Assembly (NCBI RefSeq): GCF_029632765.1
Contig: NZ_CP121247.1
Location: forward strand, 1,240,001-1,304,000
Origin: Arcanobacterium wilhelmae
GTDB taxonomy: Bacteria; Actinomycetota; Actinomycetes; Actinomycetales; Actinomycetaceae
Direction: 5' to 3'
Length of the DNA stretch: 64,000 nucleotides
Part shown: in pieces, positions 27,661 through 36,275 of the stretch
Numbering within the stretch: position 1 is the stretch's first letter
Layout: every line of letters starts with the position of its first letter
Program-made: the position numbers and the translations under genes
Notes under the pieces: generated by a model
Told to the model about the DNA's origin: nothing
The model's database searches: none
The model's input: the letters and a program-made list of their open reading frames with translations, nothing else

Positions 27661-29832
27661 GTGAGCACAAAAGAGGCGATCACCCAGGAGCAGGAGTTCG
27701 TTGACCAGGCATACTCCGCCCTCGATTCCGAACGTTCGAGATATGAGACGCAACTCGCTCGTGTCCGTCACCAAGGTGGCGGTGGTACTCCGGGTGCACG
27801 CCGCGAACGTGATTCGTTCGCCACGCATTACGAAGACAACCTGATCCGTCTGCGCAACCTGGAAAATCGTCTGGTTCTTGGCCGGCTCGACCTTGCCGAC
27901 GGCAGCACCCACCATATCGGACGCCTCACCCTACGCGACGACGCCGGTGAAGTACTCCTTGTCGATTGGCGCGCACCTCAGTCGGAGCCGTTCTATCAGG
28001 CCACCGCACTCGAACCAGGAAACGTTGTCCGACGTCGACATATCCAAACTCGTTTCCGCAAGGTCACTGGGGTGGAGGACGAACTGCTCACGAACGGGGA
28101 GGCGAACGACTTCAACCTCACCGGCGAGGGAGCGTTGTTCGCTGCAATGAACAAGGCCCGCGACGGCAAGATGGGCGACATCGTCGCCACGATCCAGGCA
28201 GAGCAAGACCGCATCATTCGCGCTGATTCTCGCGGGATCCTCGTCGTGCAGGGAGGTCCAGGAACCGGAAAAACCGCCGTCGCACTCCACCGCGCAGCTT
28301 ATCTGTTGTACGCTCAGCGCGAGCGACTTGCTCGATCGGGCGTTCTCATCATCGGCCCCTCGGACGCGTTCTTGCACTACATTGACGCCGTGCTCCCCTC
28401 CCTGGGCGAGACCGATGTCGTCTCCTCCACTATCGACCGCCTCCTACCCGGAGTCGTCCCAACGATCACCGAGCCTGAATCCGTGGCGCTTCTCAAGGGT
28501 CGTATCGAGTGGGCAGATATCGCCAAGCGCGCAGTGGCCCGCATGCTCGAAAAGCCTGCGACCGCCGACGTCGCCGTCATGGTCGGCTCTCATCGCCTCA
28601 TGCTGACCCGCAAGCTCGTCGCGCGCGCCCAGGCAAAAGCCCGGGCAACCGAACTCCCCCACAATGAAGCGCGCGAAACGTACGCGAAGTATCTCGTCAA
28701 GGAGCTCGCCAAGCAGCTCGCCGAGCTCCAAGAAATTGTCTTCGAGGACAACCAGTGGCTTATGGCCGACGTCGCCGAATCTGCAGACGCCCGTCGCGAG
28801 ATCAATCGGCACTGGCTCCCCTCCTCACCTCAGCAGTTGCTCGAGCGCCTCCTCGCCTTCCCTGAGCACCTCGCGAATGTGGCCATCGAGTTCACCGACG
28901 CCGAACGCGCCTCTCTCCTTCGCCCCAAGGGCTCAGGATTCGCGCCCGCCGACATTGCGATCATGGACGAGATGGCCGAGCACCTCGGAGCGTTCGAATC
29001 CGATTCTGCGCGCCACGCACGCAAGGCGAAGGAAGCCGAGGCACGCGAACTTGGCGAATACGCATCCGCCACGATGAAGGCGATGAATCTCGGCGGCGGG
29101 ATCGTTAACTCGGCGAAACTGGTAGATTTCCTTTCGGAAGAGCACTCCGGGATGACTCTCGCCGAACGCGCCGGGGCTGACCGCACGTGGACGTACGGCC
29201 ATGTCGTTGTTGACGAAGCGCAAGAGCTCTCGCCCATGCAGTGGCGGATGATCGCACGCCGCAACCCGCAGCGTTCGATGACGGTGGTGGGCGACCTGGA
29301 CCAATACCCTGCCGGCCCGCCCGCTGGTGGCTGGGCCGAGGTTCTCGGTTCGATGGCGCAGTTTACGCGCGAGGAAGTGCTCACCGTCTCGTATCGCACG
29401 CCCGCTGAAATCCTCGATCGGGCACAGCGGGCCATGGCTGACGTCGGCTACCCCGTTCGCCTGGTACTGGCGGCTCGGAGTGTACCGGATTCGTATGACG
29501 CGCACGTGGTTTCTCCCGAATCTCTCACCCGCGAGGTCAATGAGCTTGTCGGCAGCGAGTTGGAACTCCTCAACGGGCTGTACGGTGAAGGGTACGGAAC
29601 CATCGCTGTGATCACACAGATCGGCGTACACCTCGCCGTTGACGCGTCCGATTCTCGTGTGAGTGTGATGAGTGCACGTGAGGCGAAGGGGTTAGAGTTC
29701 GATGCGGTGATCGTGGTGGAGCCGTCCGCGATTTTGGCGGATGGGCCGGGAGATCTGTATGTTGCGCTCACCCGTGCCACACAACATTTAACAGTTGTGG
29801 CGAGCGAAGGTTTGCCCGGAGCGCTTCAGTAG
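27661..29832 (+). CDS. helD: HelD-type RNA polymerase recycling ATPase (UvrD/Rep superfamily I)
   Basis: This 723-residue superfamily 1 helicase-like ATPase has a coiled-coil N-terminal arm (about 5-75). Walker A GGPGTGKT is at 198-205, the Walker B-like DEAQELSPMQW starts at 518, VSYRTP is motif IV-like, and the C-terminal motif VI reads LYVALTRATQHL. HelD proteins pry stalled RNA polymerase off DNA, and some actinobacterial members protect it from rifamycins. The GTG at 27661 follows GAGGAGG. It is the only plus-strand gene between 25 and 31 kb and is monocistronic. Whether it confers rifampicin tolerance cannot be read from sequence. Confidence 0.9.
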   Translation: MSTKEAITQEQEFVDQAYSALDSERSRYETQLARVRHQGGGGTPGARRERDSFATHYEDNLIRLRNLENRLVLGRLDLADGSTHHIGRLTLRDDAGEVLLVDWRAPQSEPFYQATALEPGNVVRRRHIQTRFRKVTGVEDELLTNGEANDFNLTGEGALFAAMNKARDGKMGDIVATIQAEQDRIIRADSRGILVVQGGPGTGKTAVALHRAAYLLYAQRERLARSGVLIIGPSDAFLHYIDAVLPSLGETDVVSSTIDRLLPGVVPTITEPESVALLKGRIEWADIAKRAVARMLEKPATADVAVMVGSHRLMLTRKLVARAQAKARATELPHNEARETYAKYLVKELAKQLAELQEIVFEDNQWLMADVAESADARREINRHWLPSSPQQLLERLLAFPEHLANVAIEFTDAERASLLRPKGSGFAPADIAIMDEMAEHLGAFESDSARHARKAKEAEARELGEYASATMKAMNLGGGIVNSAKLVDFLSEEHSGMTLAERAGADRTWTYGHVVVDEAQELSPMQWRMIARRNPQRSMTVVGDLDQYPAGPPAGGWAEVLGSMAQFTREEVLTVSYRTPAEILDRAQRAMADVGYPVRLVLAARSVPDSYDAHVVSPESLTREVNELVGSELELLNGLYGEGYGTIAVITQIGVHLAVDASDSRVSVMSAREAKGLEFDAVIVVEPSAILADGPGDLYVALTRATQHLTVVASEGLPGALQ

Positions 29833-29864
29833 CACGGTGGGGCCTCAGCCGCCCACCACAAGCG

Positions 29865-30302
29865 TCATTTCAGAGCAGCGATCGCCTTTTCGAAATCCTC
29901 CAGGGAAGAAAAATCGAGGTAGACGGAGGCGAAACGCAGGTAAGCGACCTTGTCCAAATCTTTAAGCGGGCCGAGCACAGCTTTCCCAATATCGTCTGTG
30001 GTGATGTGCGAAGACCCCTTGAGACGAACCAGATCCTCAACCTCCTGCGCAAGGACAGCAAGCTGGGCAGCTGTCACAGGGCGCCCCTTGCATGCCTTGC
30101 CAACTCCGGCGATGATCTTTTCTCTCGAGAACAGCTCCATCACTCCCGAGTGCTTCGTGACCATGAGGGCAGCAGTTTCCGTGGTGGTGTAGCGCCGGTG
30201 GCAGTGGAGGCACTCGCGCCGACGGCGAATCGAGAGCCCATCTTCTGACGGGCGTGTATCAATCACCTTCGAATCGCTGTAACGACAAAATGGGCAGTGC
30301 AT
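29865..30302 (-). CDS. nrdR: Ribonucleotide reductase regulator NrdR
   Basis: NrdR is a zinc-ribbon/ATP-cone repressor of ribonucleotide reductase genes. In 145 residues, the zinc ligands are Cys3, Cys6, Cys31 and Cys34 and the ATP-cone covers about 46-136. The ATG at 30302 has no Shine-Dalgarno sequence and is 8 nt after TATAGT, so it is probably leaderless. The near-palindrome AACTATATGGTT (30310-30321) overlapping that hexamer resembles an NrdR box, so autoregulation is possible. It follows the LysM gene, the same nrdR-LysM-lexA order as in mycobacteria. Confidence 0.95.
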   Translation of the reverse strand: MHCPFCRYSDSKVIDTRPSEDGLSIRRRRECLHCHRRYTTTETAALMVTKHSGVMELFSREKIIAGVGKACKGRPVTAAQLAVLAQEVEDLVRLKGSSHITTDDIGKAVLGPLKDLDKVAYLRFASVYLDFSSLEDFEKAIAALK

Positions 30303-30310
30303 GCCAACAA

Positions 30311-30316
30311 ACTATA
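30311..30316 (-). promoter_or_regulatory. Putative -10 and NrdR-box-like site for nrdR
   Basis: TATAGT on the minus strand lies 8 nt before the nrdR ATG, within the near-palindrome AACTATATGGTT. Confidence 0.4.
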
Positions 30317-30385
30317 TGGTTTGGACGCGGCGCGCCACCGATGTACCAGCTGATTGTCACCAAACGCCACCATGAGTAAAGTAAA

Positions 30386-30427
30386 GCCCGCGCCACACGG
30401 TTTGGTTCAGATGTGTGTGGCGCGGGC
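30386..30427 (-). terminator. Terminator of the LysM gene
   Basis: A 13-bp stem (GCCCGCGCCACAC and its complement) with a 16-nt loop is followed on the minus strand by TTTACTTTACT. It separates the SOS-controlled LysM gene from nrdR. Confidence 0.7.
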
Positions 30428-30486
30428 GGTTTTGGCAACGACGCATTGGACACGGGAAGCACGATGCCAAAGCTTCAGATGGCTAT

Positions 30487-31101
30487 TCAGCGCGTGGGCA
30501 ATAGGAGTTCCTGCCCCGCGCGAACCACATCGGATTCCAGGCCGTTCAGTGAACGGATATCAGCAACGACTTCCGCAAGCGGACGATCTGAGGAAACGAG
30601 CTGGGCGATCGATGTGAGGTTCTGGCCCGCCTGGACGTGGATCATTTCCGTATCCGTAACCCCCAACCCGAGAGCCGACGTCAACCACATGCCAGCAACC
30701 AGCGCAAGACCAATCAGGAAAAGCCCACTCAAGGCTTGGACCACCTGGGACATCGTCAACTCGGTAGGCCGTGGAGCAACTTCGCGCGCCGCTGCTCGAA
30801 CCATTGCCGATTGGCGCGATGAACGGCGGACCGGGCGACGAACCGGGCGACGGACCGGGTGTTCGGCGAGAACCTCGCCTGCAACACGCCAACCTTGAGC
30901 CTCACGCACCGGACGCAAGGGAGCTACGTTATGTGTTTCAAACACCTCATCAGCGCTTGCCGGAGTTGCCACCGCACGAAGCGGTGTGTAGAGAGCGGAC
31001 GTGGTGGAATCGGGGCGCACGTAACGACCACGAACAGACGACCCACGCTCAGCAGGCTTCTTTGCTGGCTCCGCTAGAACCGGCACTGCAAGTGCACTCA
31101 T
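30487..31101 (-). CDS. LysM membrane protein, probable SOS division inhibitor
   Basis: This 204-residue protein has a basic, Arg/Pro-rich cytoplasmic part (1-118, with RPVR repeats at 83-93), one membrane helix (about 122-144) and a C-terminal LysM-like domain (about 153-203, ending RAGQELLLPTR). It is divergent from lexA and preceded by LexA boxes and a TTGCAT-N18-TAGAAT promoter. YneA of Bacillus and Rv2719c (ChiZ) of Mycobacterium share this location, LysM topology and damage induction, and block division after DNA damage. The function here is inferred; no hydrolase motif is visible. GAGGAGG precedes the ATG. Confidence 0.85.
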   Translation of the reverse strand: MSALAVPVLAEPAKKPAERGSSVRGRYVRPDSTTSALYTPLRAVATPASADEVFETHNVAPLRPVREAQGWRVAGEVLAEHPVRRPVRRPVRRSSRQSAMVRAAAREVAPRPTELTMSQVVQALSGLFLIGLALVAGMWLTSALGLGVTDTEMIHVQAGQNLTSIAQLVSSDRPLAEVVADIRSLNGLESDVVRAGQELLLPTR

Positions 31102-31124
31102 TTTTCCTCCTCGAACTCACATTC

Positions 31125-31140
31125 TCGAACATCTGTTTGA
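31125..31140. promoter_or_regulatory. LexA box 1 (LysM gene side)
   Basis: TCGAACATCTGTTTGA fits the actinobacterial/Gram-positive CGAACRNRYGTTCG pattern with one mismatch. It sits immediately downstream of the LysM -10 (TAGAAT on the minus strand, 31141-31146), where bound LexA would block initiation. Confidence 0.85.
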
Positions 31141-31170
31141 ATTCTATCCCGACCATTCGACGATATGCAA
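31141..31170 (-). promoter_or_regulatory. Promoter of the LysM gene
   Basis: On the minus strand TTGCAT (31170-31165) and TAGAAT (31146-31141) are separated by 18 nt. LexA boxes 1 and 2 flank and overlap it. Confidence 0.65.
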
Positions 31171-31182
31171 ACATTTGTTCGA
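31167..31182. promoter_or_regulatory. LexA box 2 (shared)
   Basis: GCAAACATTTGTTCGA is a LexA box overlapping the -35 of the LysM promoter. It is one of a close pair with box 3, so LexA probably binds two dimers here. Confidence 0.8.
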
Positions 31183-31189
31183 AACTCGT

Positions 31190-31205
31190 CCGAACAAATG
31201 TTTGA
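31190..31205. promoter_or_regulatory. LexA box 3 (lexA side)
   Basis: CCGAACAAATGTTTGA overlaps the -35 of the lexA promoter and lies 23 bp from box 2 centre to centre, as expected for lexA autorepression. Confidence 0.85.
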
Positions 31206-31230
31206 ATCGCTTTCCCGCACGGGATATGCT
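31202..31230 (+). promoter_or_regulatory. lexA promoter
   Basis: TTGAAT (31202-31207) and TATGCT (31225-31230) with a 17-nt spacer form a good housekeeping promoter overlapped by LexA box 3. Confidence 0.7.
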
Positions 31231-31290
31231 TGTGAAACAAGGAAACCATCGGGGTATGACAACTTTTCGCGATCACTTTGTGGAGGGCGC

Positions 31291-31986
31291 ATGAACACAT
31301 CACTTTCGAAGCGTCAGCTCGCCATCTTTCAGGCAATCATCGAATACCAAGAAGAGGCCGGGTACTCTCCTACCGTGCGCGAAATTTGTGAACGCACAGG
31401 GCTTACTTCACCGTCATCGGTGAAGTATCACCTTGACGTGCTTGAAACTGCCGGAGTCCTCCACAAGGATCCACGCCGGTCCCGCACGATCGAAATTACG
31501 CCACTGGGCCAGCGCGTGGATCCGCGCACGGGCGACCTCCTCCCGGAGCCCTTCGATCTTCCCACCGCCGAATCCTCGGTACGTATCACCGATGAGGAAG
31601 AGAACATCTCAGCGCCCGTAAACGTCCCTCTCGTCGGCCGCATCGCGGCAGGCGGCCCGATTCTTTCTGAACAGGTCGTTGAGGATGTGTTCCCGCTCCC
31701 CCGCCAAATCACCGGCGATGGCGATTTGTTCATGCTTGAGGTTTCCGGAGATTCCATGATCGACGCCGCGATCTGTGATGGCGATTGGGTGGTGGTCCGC
31801 CGCCAACCCACCGCTGAGAACGGCGAGATCGTCGCCGCCATGATCGATGGCGAATCTACGGTCAAAGCCCTCTCCCGATCCGGCGGCCATGTGTGGCTCC
31901 TGCCAAGAAATTCCGAATATGCGCCTATCCCTGGGGATGAGGCAACGATCCTCGGAAAGGTTGTCACCGTTTTGCGCGCTCTGTAG
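31291..31986 (+). CDS. lexA: SOS repressor LexA
   Basis: LexA represses SOS genes until RecA filaments trigger self-cleavage. Of 231 residues, the N-terminal winged HTH is about 1-70 (SPTVREICERTGLTSPSSVK). The cleavage bond is Ala120-Gly121 (GRIAAGGP), and the Ser155/Lys192 dyad is in SGDSMID and ESTVKAL. ATG 31291 follows GTGGAGGGCGC; an in-frame ATG at 31165 lies within the LexA boxes upstream of the promoter -10 and is rejected. LexA boxes in the window also control recA and the divergent LysM gene. Confidence 0.97.
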   Translation: MNTSLSKRQLAIFQAIIEYQEEAGYSPTVREICERTGLTSPSSVKYHLDVLETAGVLHKDPRRSRTIEITPLGQRVDPRTGDLLPEPFDLPTAESSVRITDEEENISAPVNVPLVGRIAAGGPILSEQVVEDVFPLPRQITGDGDLFMLEVSGDSMIDAAICDGDWVVVRRQPTAENGEIVAAMIDGESTVKALSRSGGHVWLLPRNSEYAPIPGDEATILGKVVTVLRAL

Positions 31987-32063
31987 CGCCGCTGCCCTGT
32001 TCAACAACAGGAACTTCCGCTCGCGCCGCAACCGATCGGCGTCGGCCGCGTAGGAAAGCTACG

Positions 32064-34061
32064 CTACCGCTCGTCGCTTCCTCCACCGGCGTCGTGCGCA
32101 GCCTGCGCCAGCCTCCCGAGAACGCCACAAACCACGTCGTGGTCGGCGGTGTACCACATGCGCGGTATCGAAGCCATCAAATATGAGCCGTAGCGCTTCT
32201 TCACAAGCCGCGGATCGAGGATCGCCACCACGCCACGGTCCTCAATGCGCCTCAACAAACGCCCCGCTCCCTGCGCCAGCAAGAGCGCAGCGTGCGCTGC
32301 CGCAACCTGCATAAACCCGTTGCCGCGATTTGCATCAACATGCTCCTTACGCGCCTGCATCAAGGGGTCGTTCGGACGCGGGAACGGAATACGATCAATA
32401 ATCACCAGGCGGTTCGTGAGCCCCGGAACGTCAACTCCCTGCCACAGGGAGAGTGTTCCAAAAAGCGACGCCGCGGGATCACCCGCAAACTTCTCCACCA
32501 ACGTCGAGAGCTGATCCTCACCTTGAACAAACACCGGAAGATCCAGGCGCTCACGCACATATTCGCCGGCACGCTCGCTCGCCGTCCTCGACGTAAACAG
32601 CGCGAGCGCCCCGCCGCGCGAAGCACGCACGAGCTCAACGATTTCCTCCAAATGATCTTCGCCGTACCCGTCTTTACCAGGCTCTGCGAGATGCTCGGCA
32701 ATATACAACACGCCCTGCTTTTCTGGCGTGAACGGACTGCCGACGTCGATTCCCTCCCACGGGCCCTGCGACGGGAAGTTAAACCCGACTTTCGAGGCGA
32801 CGACGTCAAACTTCCCGCCGATCTTGAGTGTGGCGGACGTGAGCACAACAGGCTTGCCTTCGAACAGTTCGTCCGCGATCGGCGCGGCGACGTCGAGCGG
32901 AGCGAGATTGAGGTAGGCAGGGCCGTCGGGAATCTGGCTCACCCACGCAACCGTGCCACCGGCGTCGACTTCCCCCGATAACACAGCCTCACACACCTCA
33001 GCAAGATCCCCAAGCCGCGAGCGCAGGATCTGCTTCGAGGTAGCGAGATCTTCGTTTCCCGTGGGAAGCGCGGAAACGTCTTCTCCCACTTCCTGGATCT
33101 GTCCGAGAAGCCGGGCCACGACGTCGACGAGCTGAGGAGGGATCGCGGTGAGGCGTTCCTCGCCGAGCGCTTCGAGGACCCCACCCAGATCGTCGGCGAT
33201 GTCCTCGAGCGGACCGGGAAGGATCTTCGCAGTGCGCAGCATACGGATCACGCCGCCCACATCGCCCTTTGTCAGGGAGCGGGTGAGCTGGTTCGTCACG
33301 CGGTCCACGAGATCGTGAGCCTCATCGACGATGTAGGCATCCGTTTCTGGGAGCACCGGAGTTTTTGTGGCGGCCACGCCAAGCATCGCGTGATTGGTCA
33401 CAACCACGTCCGCTTCATCGGCGGCTGCGCGAGCGAGCACTGGGAAACACGAGGCTCGCAACGGGCATTTCTCGCCAATACACTCCGCCTTGGGAATGGA
33501 GACTTGCGCCCACACACGGTCGTGGACTCCGGGAACCAGATCGTCTCGATCTCCCGTCTGTGTGACCATCGCCCAGTCGCGGGCGCGCACCACTTCCTCG
33601 CCGGTGGCGGTGGCACCCATCTCACCTTCCGCACGGGAGAGCAATGCGCCTTCCTCGGGATAACCACCGTTCGCTTTTCGCAGGCACACGTAGTTGTTCC
33701 AGCCTTTAAGGAGAGCGACCTTCGGATGAACGCCAGTGATTTTCCCAATCGCCTCAACGACCTTCGGCGCGTCGGAGGTCATGATTTGGCGCTGAAGGGC
33801 GAGCGTTGCCGTAGAGACAATCACACGATGGCCAGTTTTCGCCGCCCACAACAGGGCCGGAACCAGATAGCCGAACGATTTTCCAGTGCCTGTGCCTGCT
33901 TGCACGAGGAGGTGCGCATTGTCGATGAGTGTTTCGTAGACGGCGTGCGCCATGGTTTCTTGGCCTTCGCGCGCGGTTCCGTCCATCGACTCGACAACGG
34001 CGTGGAGGGCGCGCACAGACTCTTCAAGATCGACTTTCTCAGGCACGCGGGCTCGATCCAC
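32064..34061 (-). CDS. dinG: DinG/XPD-like ATP-dependent DNA helicase
   Basis: This is a 665-residue superfamily 2 helicase. Walker A AGTGTGKS is at 55-62 and the DEAH box at 246-249. Four cysteines (Cys126, Cys194, Cys199, Cys205) are placed to hold the 4Fe-4S cluster of XPD/DinG helicases. It is expected to unwind 5'-tailed duplexes, R-loops or other structures during repair. The GTG start at 34061 overlaps the end of hflX by 23 nt; a GTG at 34046 is an alternative. No LexA box of its own is visible; it is convergent with lexA and read from the hflX side. Confidence 0.92.
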   Translation of the reverse strand: MDRARVPEKVDLEESVRALHAVVESMDGTAREGQETMAHAVYETLIDNAHLLVQAGTGTGKSFGYLVPALLWAAKTGHRVIVSTATLALQRQIMTSDAPKVVEAIGKITGVHPKVALLKGWNNYVCLRKANGGYPEEGALLSRAEGEMGATATGEEVVRARDWAMVTQTGDRDDLVPGVHDRVWAQVSIPKAECIGEKCPLRASCFPVLARAAADEADVVVTNHAMLGVAATKTPVLPETDAYIVDEAHDLVDRVTNQLTRSLTKGDVGGVIRMLRTAKILPGPLEDIADDLGGVLEALGEERLTAIPPQLVDVVARLLGQIQEVGEDVSALPTGNEDLATSKQILRSRLGDLAEVCEAVLSGEVDAGGTVAWVSQIPDGPAYLNLAPLDVAAPIADELFEGKPVVLTSATLKIGGKFDVVASKVGFNFPSQGPWEGIDVGSPFTPEKQGVLYIAEHLAEPGKDGYGEDHLEEIVELVRASRGGALALFTSRTASERAGEYVRERLDLPVFVQGEDQLSTLVEKFAGDPAASLFGTLSLWQGVDVPGLTNRLVIIDRIPFPRPNDPLMQARKEHVDANRGNGFMQVAAAHAALLLAQGAGRLLRRIEDRGVVAILDPRLVKKRYGSYLMASIPRMWYTADHDVVCGVLGRLAQAAHDAGGGSDER

Positions 34062-35511
34062 CCATCAGCCCGAGCTCTGCGAGCGCGCCAGCCAATTCCT
34101 CAGTTACTCGCCCGCGGATCCGGGTTCCGCTTTCCTCGTACGTCTCGGAATCGATGTCTCCAAACTCATGGATCTTCGACACGAGGGCACCATGCGTGTA
34201 GGGGACCATGATATCGACGTCGATGTGAGGACGCGGCAGCAGCTCAGCGATCGTTTCGCGTAGCTCGTCGATGCCCTCTCCTGTAACGGCGGAGACTGTG
34301 ACGGCGTTTGGGAACCGTGAGACGAGCGCGGCGAGATCCACGGGATCGGCAATATCGGCCTTCGAAAACACGATGAGTTCCGGGATCGATTCGGTTCCGG
34401 GAACGTCCGCGAGGACAGTGTGGACTGAATCGATTTGGCCGAGCGGGTCGTGGTGTGAGGCATCGACGACGTGGACCAGCAGGTCCGCTTCCCCGGCTTC
34501 TTCCAACGTGGATCGGAACGCTTCAACGAGCTGGGTGGGCAGGTTTCGCACGAAGCCGACCGTGTCTGTGATGGTGTACTCGCGTCCGTCGTCGGTGTGG
34601 GCCTGGCGGACTGTTGGATCCAGTGTGGCGAACAGGGCGTTTTCGACGAGGACGCCCGCTCCTGTCAGTACGTTCAGGAGCGAGGATTTCCCTGCGTTCG
34701 TGTATCCCACGACGACGACGGAGGGCGCCTTTCGCGCCCGCCGTTGTCCCTTGCGCACGTCGCGCGAGGTTTTCATTTCTCGGATTGCCTTACGGAGCAA
34801 GGCCATGCGGTTGCGGATGTGACGGCGATCGAGTTCGATCTTCGTTTCGCCCGGACCGCGCGAGCCGATGCCGGCACCGCCAGCCACGCGGCCACCTGCC
34901 TGACGTGACATCGAATCGCCCCAGCCTCGAAGGCGCGGGAGCAGGTATTCGAGCTGTGCGAGTTCAACTTGTGCTTTACCTTCGCGCGACTTTGCGTGCT
35001 GGGCGAAAATATCGAGGATGAGCGCGGTGCGGTCGATGACCTTGACCTTGATGATGTCTTCGAGTGCGCGGCGCTGAGAGGGGGCAAGCTCAGAATCCGC
35101 AATGACGGTGTCAGCGCCGACAGCGGCAACGAGCTCAGCGAGCTCCTGCGCTTTGCCCGACCCAAGGTAGGTCGCGGCGTCTGGGAGCGCTCGCCGTTGC
35201 AGGACGCCGTCGAGAACCGTTGAGCCAGCGGTTTCGGCGAGCGCGGCGAGTTCGCGGAGCGAATCCTCGCCGGCTTCCATCGATCCGTCCGTCACCACGC
35301 CAACGAGAACCACACGTTCGAGGCGGAGCTTTCGGTATTCGACCTCGGTGACGTCTTCGAGCTCCGTCGAGAGATTTTCGACGCGTTTAAGCGAGGATCG
35401 CGCTTCGCGCTCGAGCTGGTCTCCTGCCCACGCCCCCTGATATGCAGGGTCTTTCTGGAGCGCCGTTCCCTCATGGGAGTGAATATCGATGGCATCGTGG
35501 TTTTCGTTAAT
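34039..35511 (-). CDS. hflX: Ribosome-associated GTPase HflX, probable ATT start
   Basis: HflX is a 50S-binding GTPase that splits stalled or hibernating ribosomes. The HflX N-domain and the G-domain (VVVGYTNAGKSS, DTVGF, FSKAD) are clear. The frame stays open and coding-like upstream of the first GTG (35313): it encodes STELEDVTEVEYRKLRLERV, which I recognise from actinobacterial HflX. From that GTG to the stop at 35536-35538 the frame has no ATG, GTG, TTG or CTG. An ATT at 35509-35511 is preceded by AAGGAG at 6-nt spacing and would give a 490-residue protein of normal actinobacterial length. If ATT is not used, the start would be GTG 35313 (424 residues). Confidence 0.9.
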   Translation of the reverse strand: MNENHDAIDIHSHEGTALQKDPAYQGAWAGDQLEREARSSLKRVENLSTELEDVTEVEYRKLRLERVVLVGVVTDGSMEAGEDSLRELAALAETAGSTVLDGVLQRRALPDAATYLGSGKAQELAELVAAVGADTVIADSELAPSQRRALEDIIKVKVIDRTALILDIFAQHAKSREGKAQVELAQLEYLLPRLRGWGDSMSRQAGGRVAGGAGIGSRGPGETKIELDRRHIRNRMALLRKAIREMKTSRDVRKGQRRARKAPSVVVVGYTNAGKSSLLNVLTGAGVLVENALFATLDPTVRQAHTDDGREYTITDTVGFVRNLPTQLVEAFRSTLEEAGEADLLVHVVDASHHDPLGQIDSVHTVLADVPGTESIPELIVFSKADIADPVDLAALVSRFPNAVTVSAVTGEGIDELRETIAELLPRPHIDVDIMVPYTHGALVSKIHEFGDIDSETYEESGTRIRGRVTEELAGALAELGLMGGSSPRA

Positions 35512-35592
35512 CGCCTTCTCCTTTTCTTCGCCTTTCTATTGTCTCTCACCCACAACGCTGGCGCCATCTCGCATTCGCCTCTCCCGTGCGTT

Positions 35593-35598
35593 TACTCT
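35593..35598 (+). promoter_or_regulatory. Putative -10 of the RsmC-like gene
   Basis: TACTCT lies 6 nt before the ATG at 35605 with no Shine-Dalgarno sequence, so the transcript is probably leaderless. Confidence 0.4.
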
Positions 35599-35604
35599 TA
35601 GGGC

Positions 35605-36216
35605 ATGAGCGATCATTACTTCTCACACTCTCCCGAGGCCCCCGAGCGGGCCACTACGTTCACAGTGAACATTCGTGGACGCGACGTCGAGGTTCACTCC
35701 TCGAGCGGCGTCTTTTCCTCTCACCGTCTTGATAAGGGCACTGCTGTCCTGTTGGACAAGGCGCCCGAGACGGGGGCGGCGCGCGTCGCGCTCGACGTCG
35801 GTTGCGGGTGGGGTCCGATCACGATTGCACTGGCCAGCGAGCATCCGGAGGCTGAGGTATGGGGCGTTGACGTGAACGAACGTTCGCTCGAGCTTGCTCG
35901 CGTGAATACACAGGCGTACGAGAACGTAACGATTGGCGAAGCGTCTGCCACACTGAAGGAGTTGCGCGCAAAGGGCATCGAGGTGGACCTGCTGTGGTCG
36001 AATCCGCCGATCCGGATCGGCAAGGAGGCGCTACATTCTCTCCTCATGGATTGGCTCAGTCTTCTCGCCGCCGACGGCGTGGCCTACCTTGTGGTCCAAA
36101 AGAACCTTGGCGCGGATTCACTTTCGAGCTGGCTGAATGCTCAGGGGTTCGTCTCCGTCAAGTACGGCTCTTCGAAGGGTTTTCGTGTGCTCGAGGTGCG
36201 CAAGGATGAGCCCTGA
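35605..36216 (+). CDS. RsmC-like class I SAM-dependent methyltransferase
   Basis: This 203-residue protein corresponds to the catalytic half of RsmC (16S rRNA guanine-N2 methyltransferase). The SAM loop DVGCGWGP is at 64-71, the acidic strand end VDVNERSLELA near 88-98, and the amine-methyltransferase motif NPPIR at 133-137. The pseudo-catalytic N-terminal half of E. coli RsmC is missing, as in the short Gram-positive YbxB-like proteins. It sits between hflX and miaA, where mycobacteria have dapF. Target RNA is inferred only from the family. Confidence 0.85.
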   Translation: MSDHYFSHSPEAPERATTFTVNIRGRDVEVHSSSGVFSSHRLDKGTAVLLDKAPETGAARVALDVGCGWGPITIALASEHPEAEVWGVDVNERSLELARVNTQAYENVTIGEASATLKELRAKGIEVDLLWSNPPIRIGKEALHSLLMDWLSLLAADGVAYLVVQKNLGADSLSSWLNAQGFVSVKYGSSKGFRVLEVRKDEP

Positions 36217-36275
36217 GGTAACGCGAACGGCAGAAGCTCACTGAGCGAGCAGCGGGACCGCTCCACAAAACTGTA

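Noticed and set aside
31165..31290. Upstream in-frame ATG for lexA
   Set aside because: The extension would translate the LexA boxes and the lexA promoter; ATG 31291 has a ribosome site and the canonical N-terminus.
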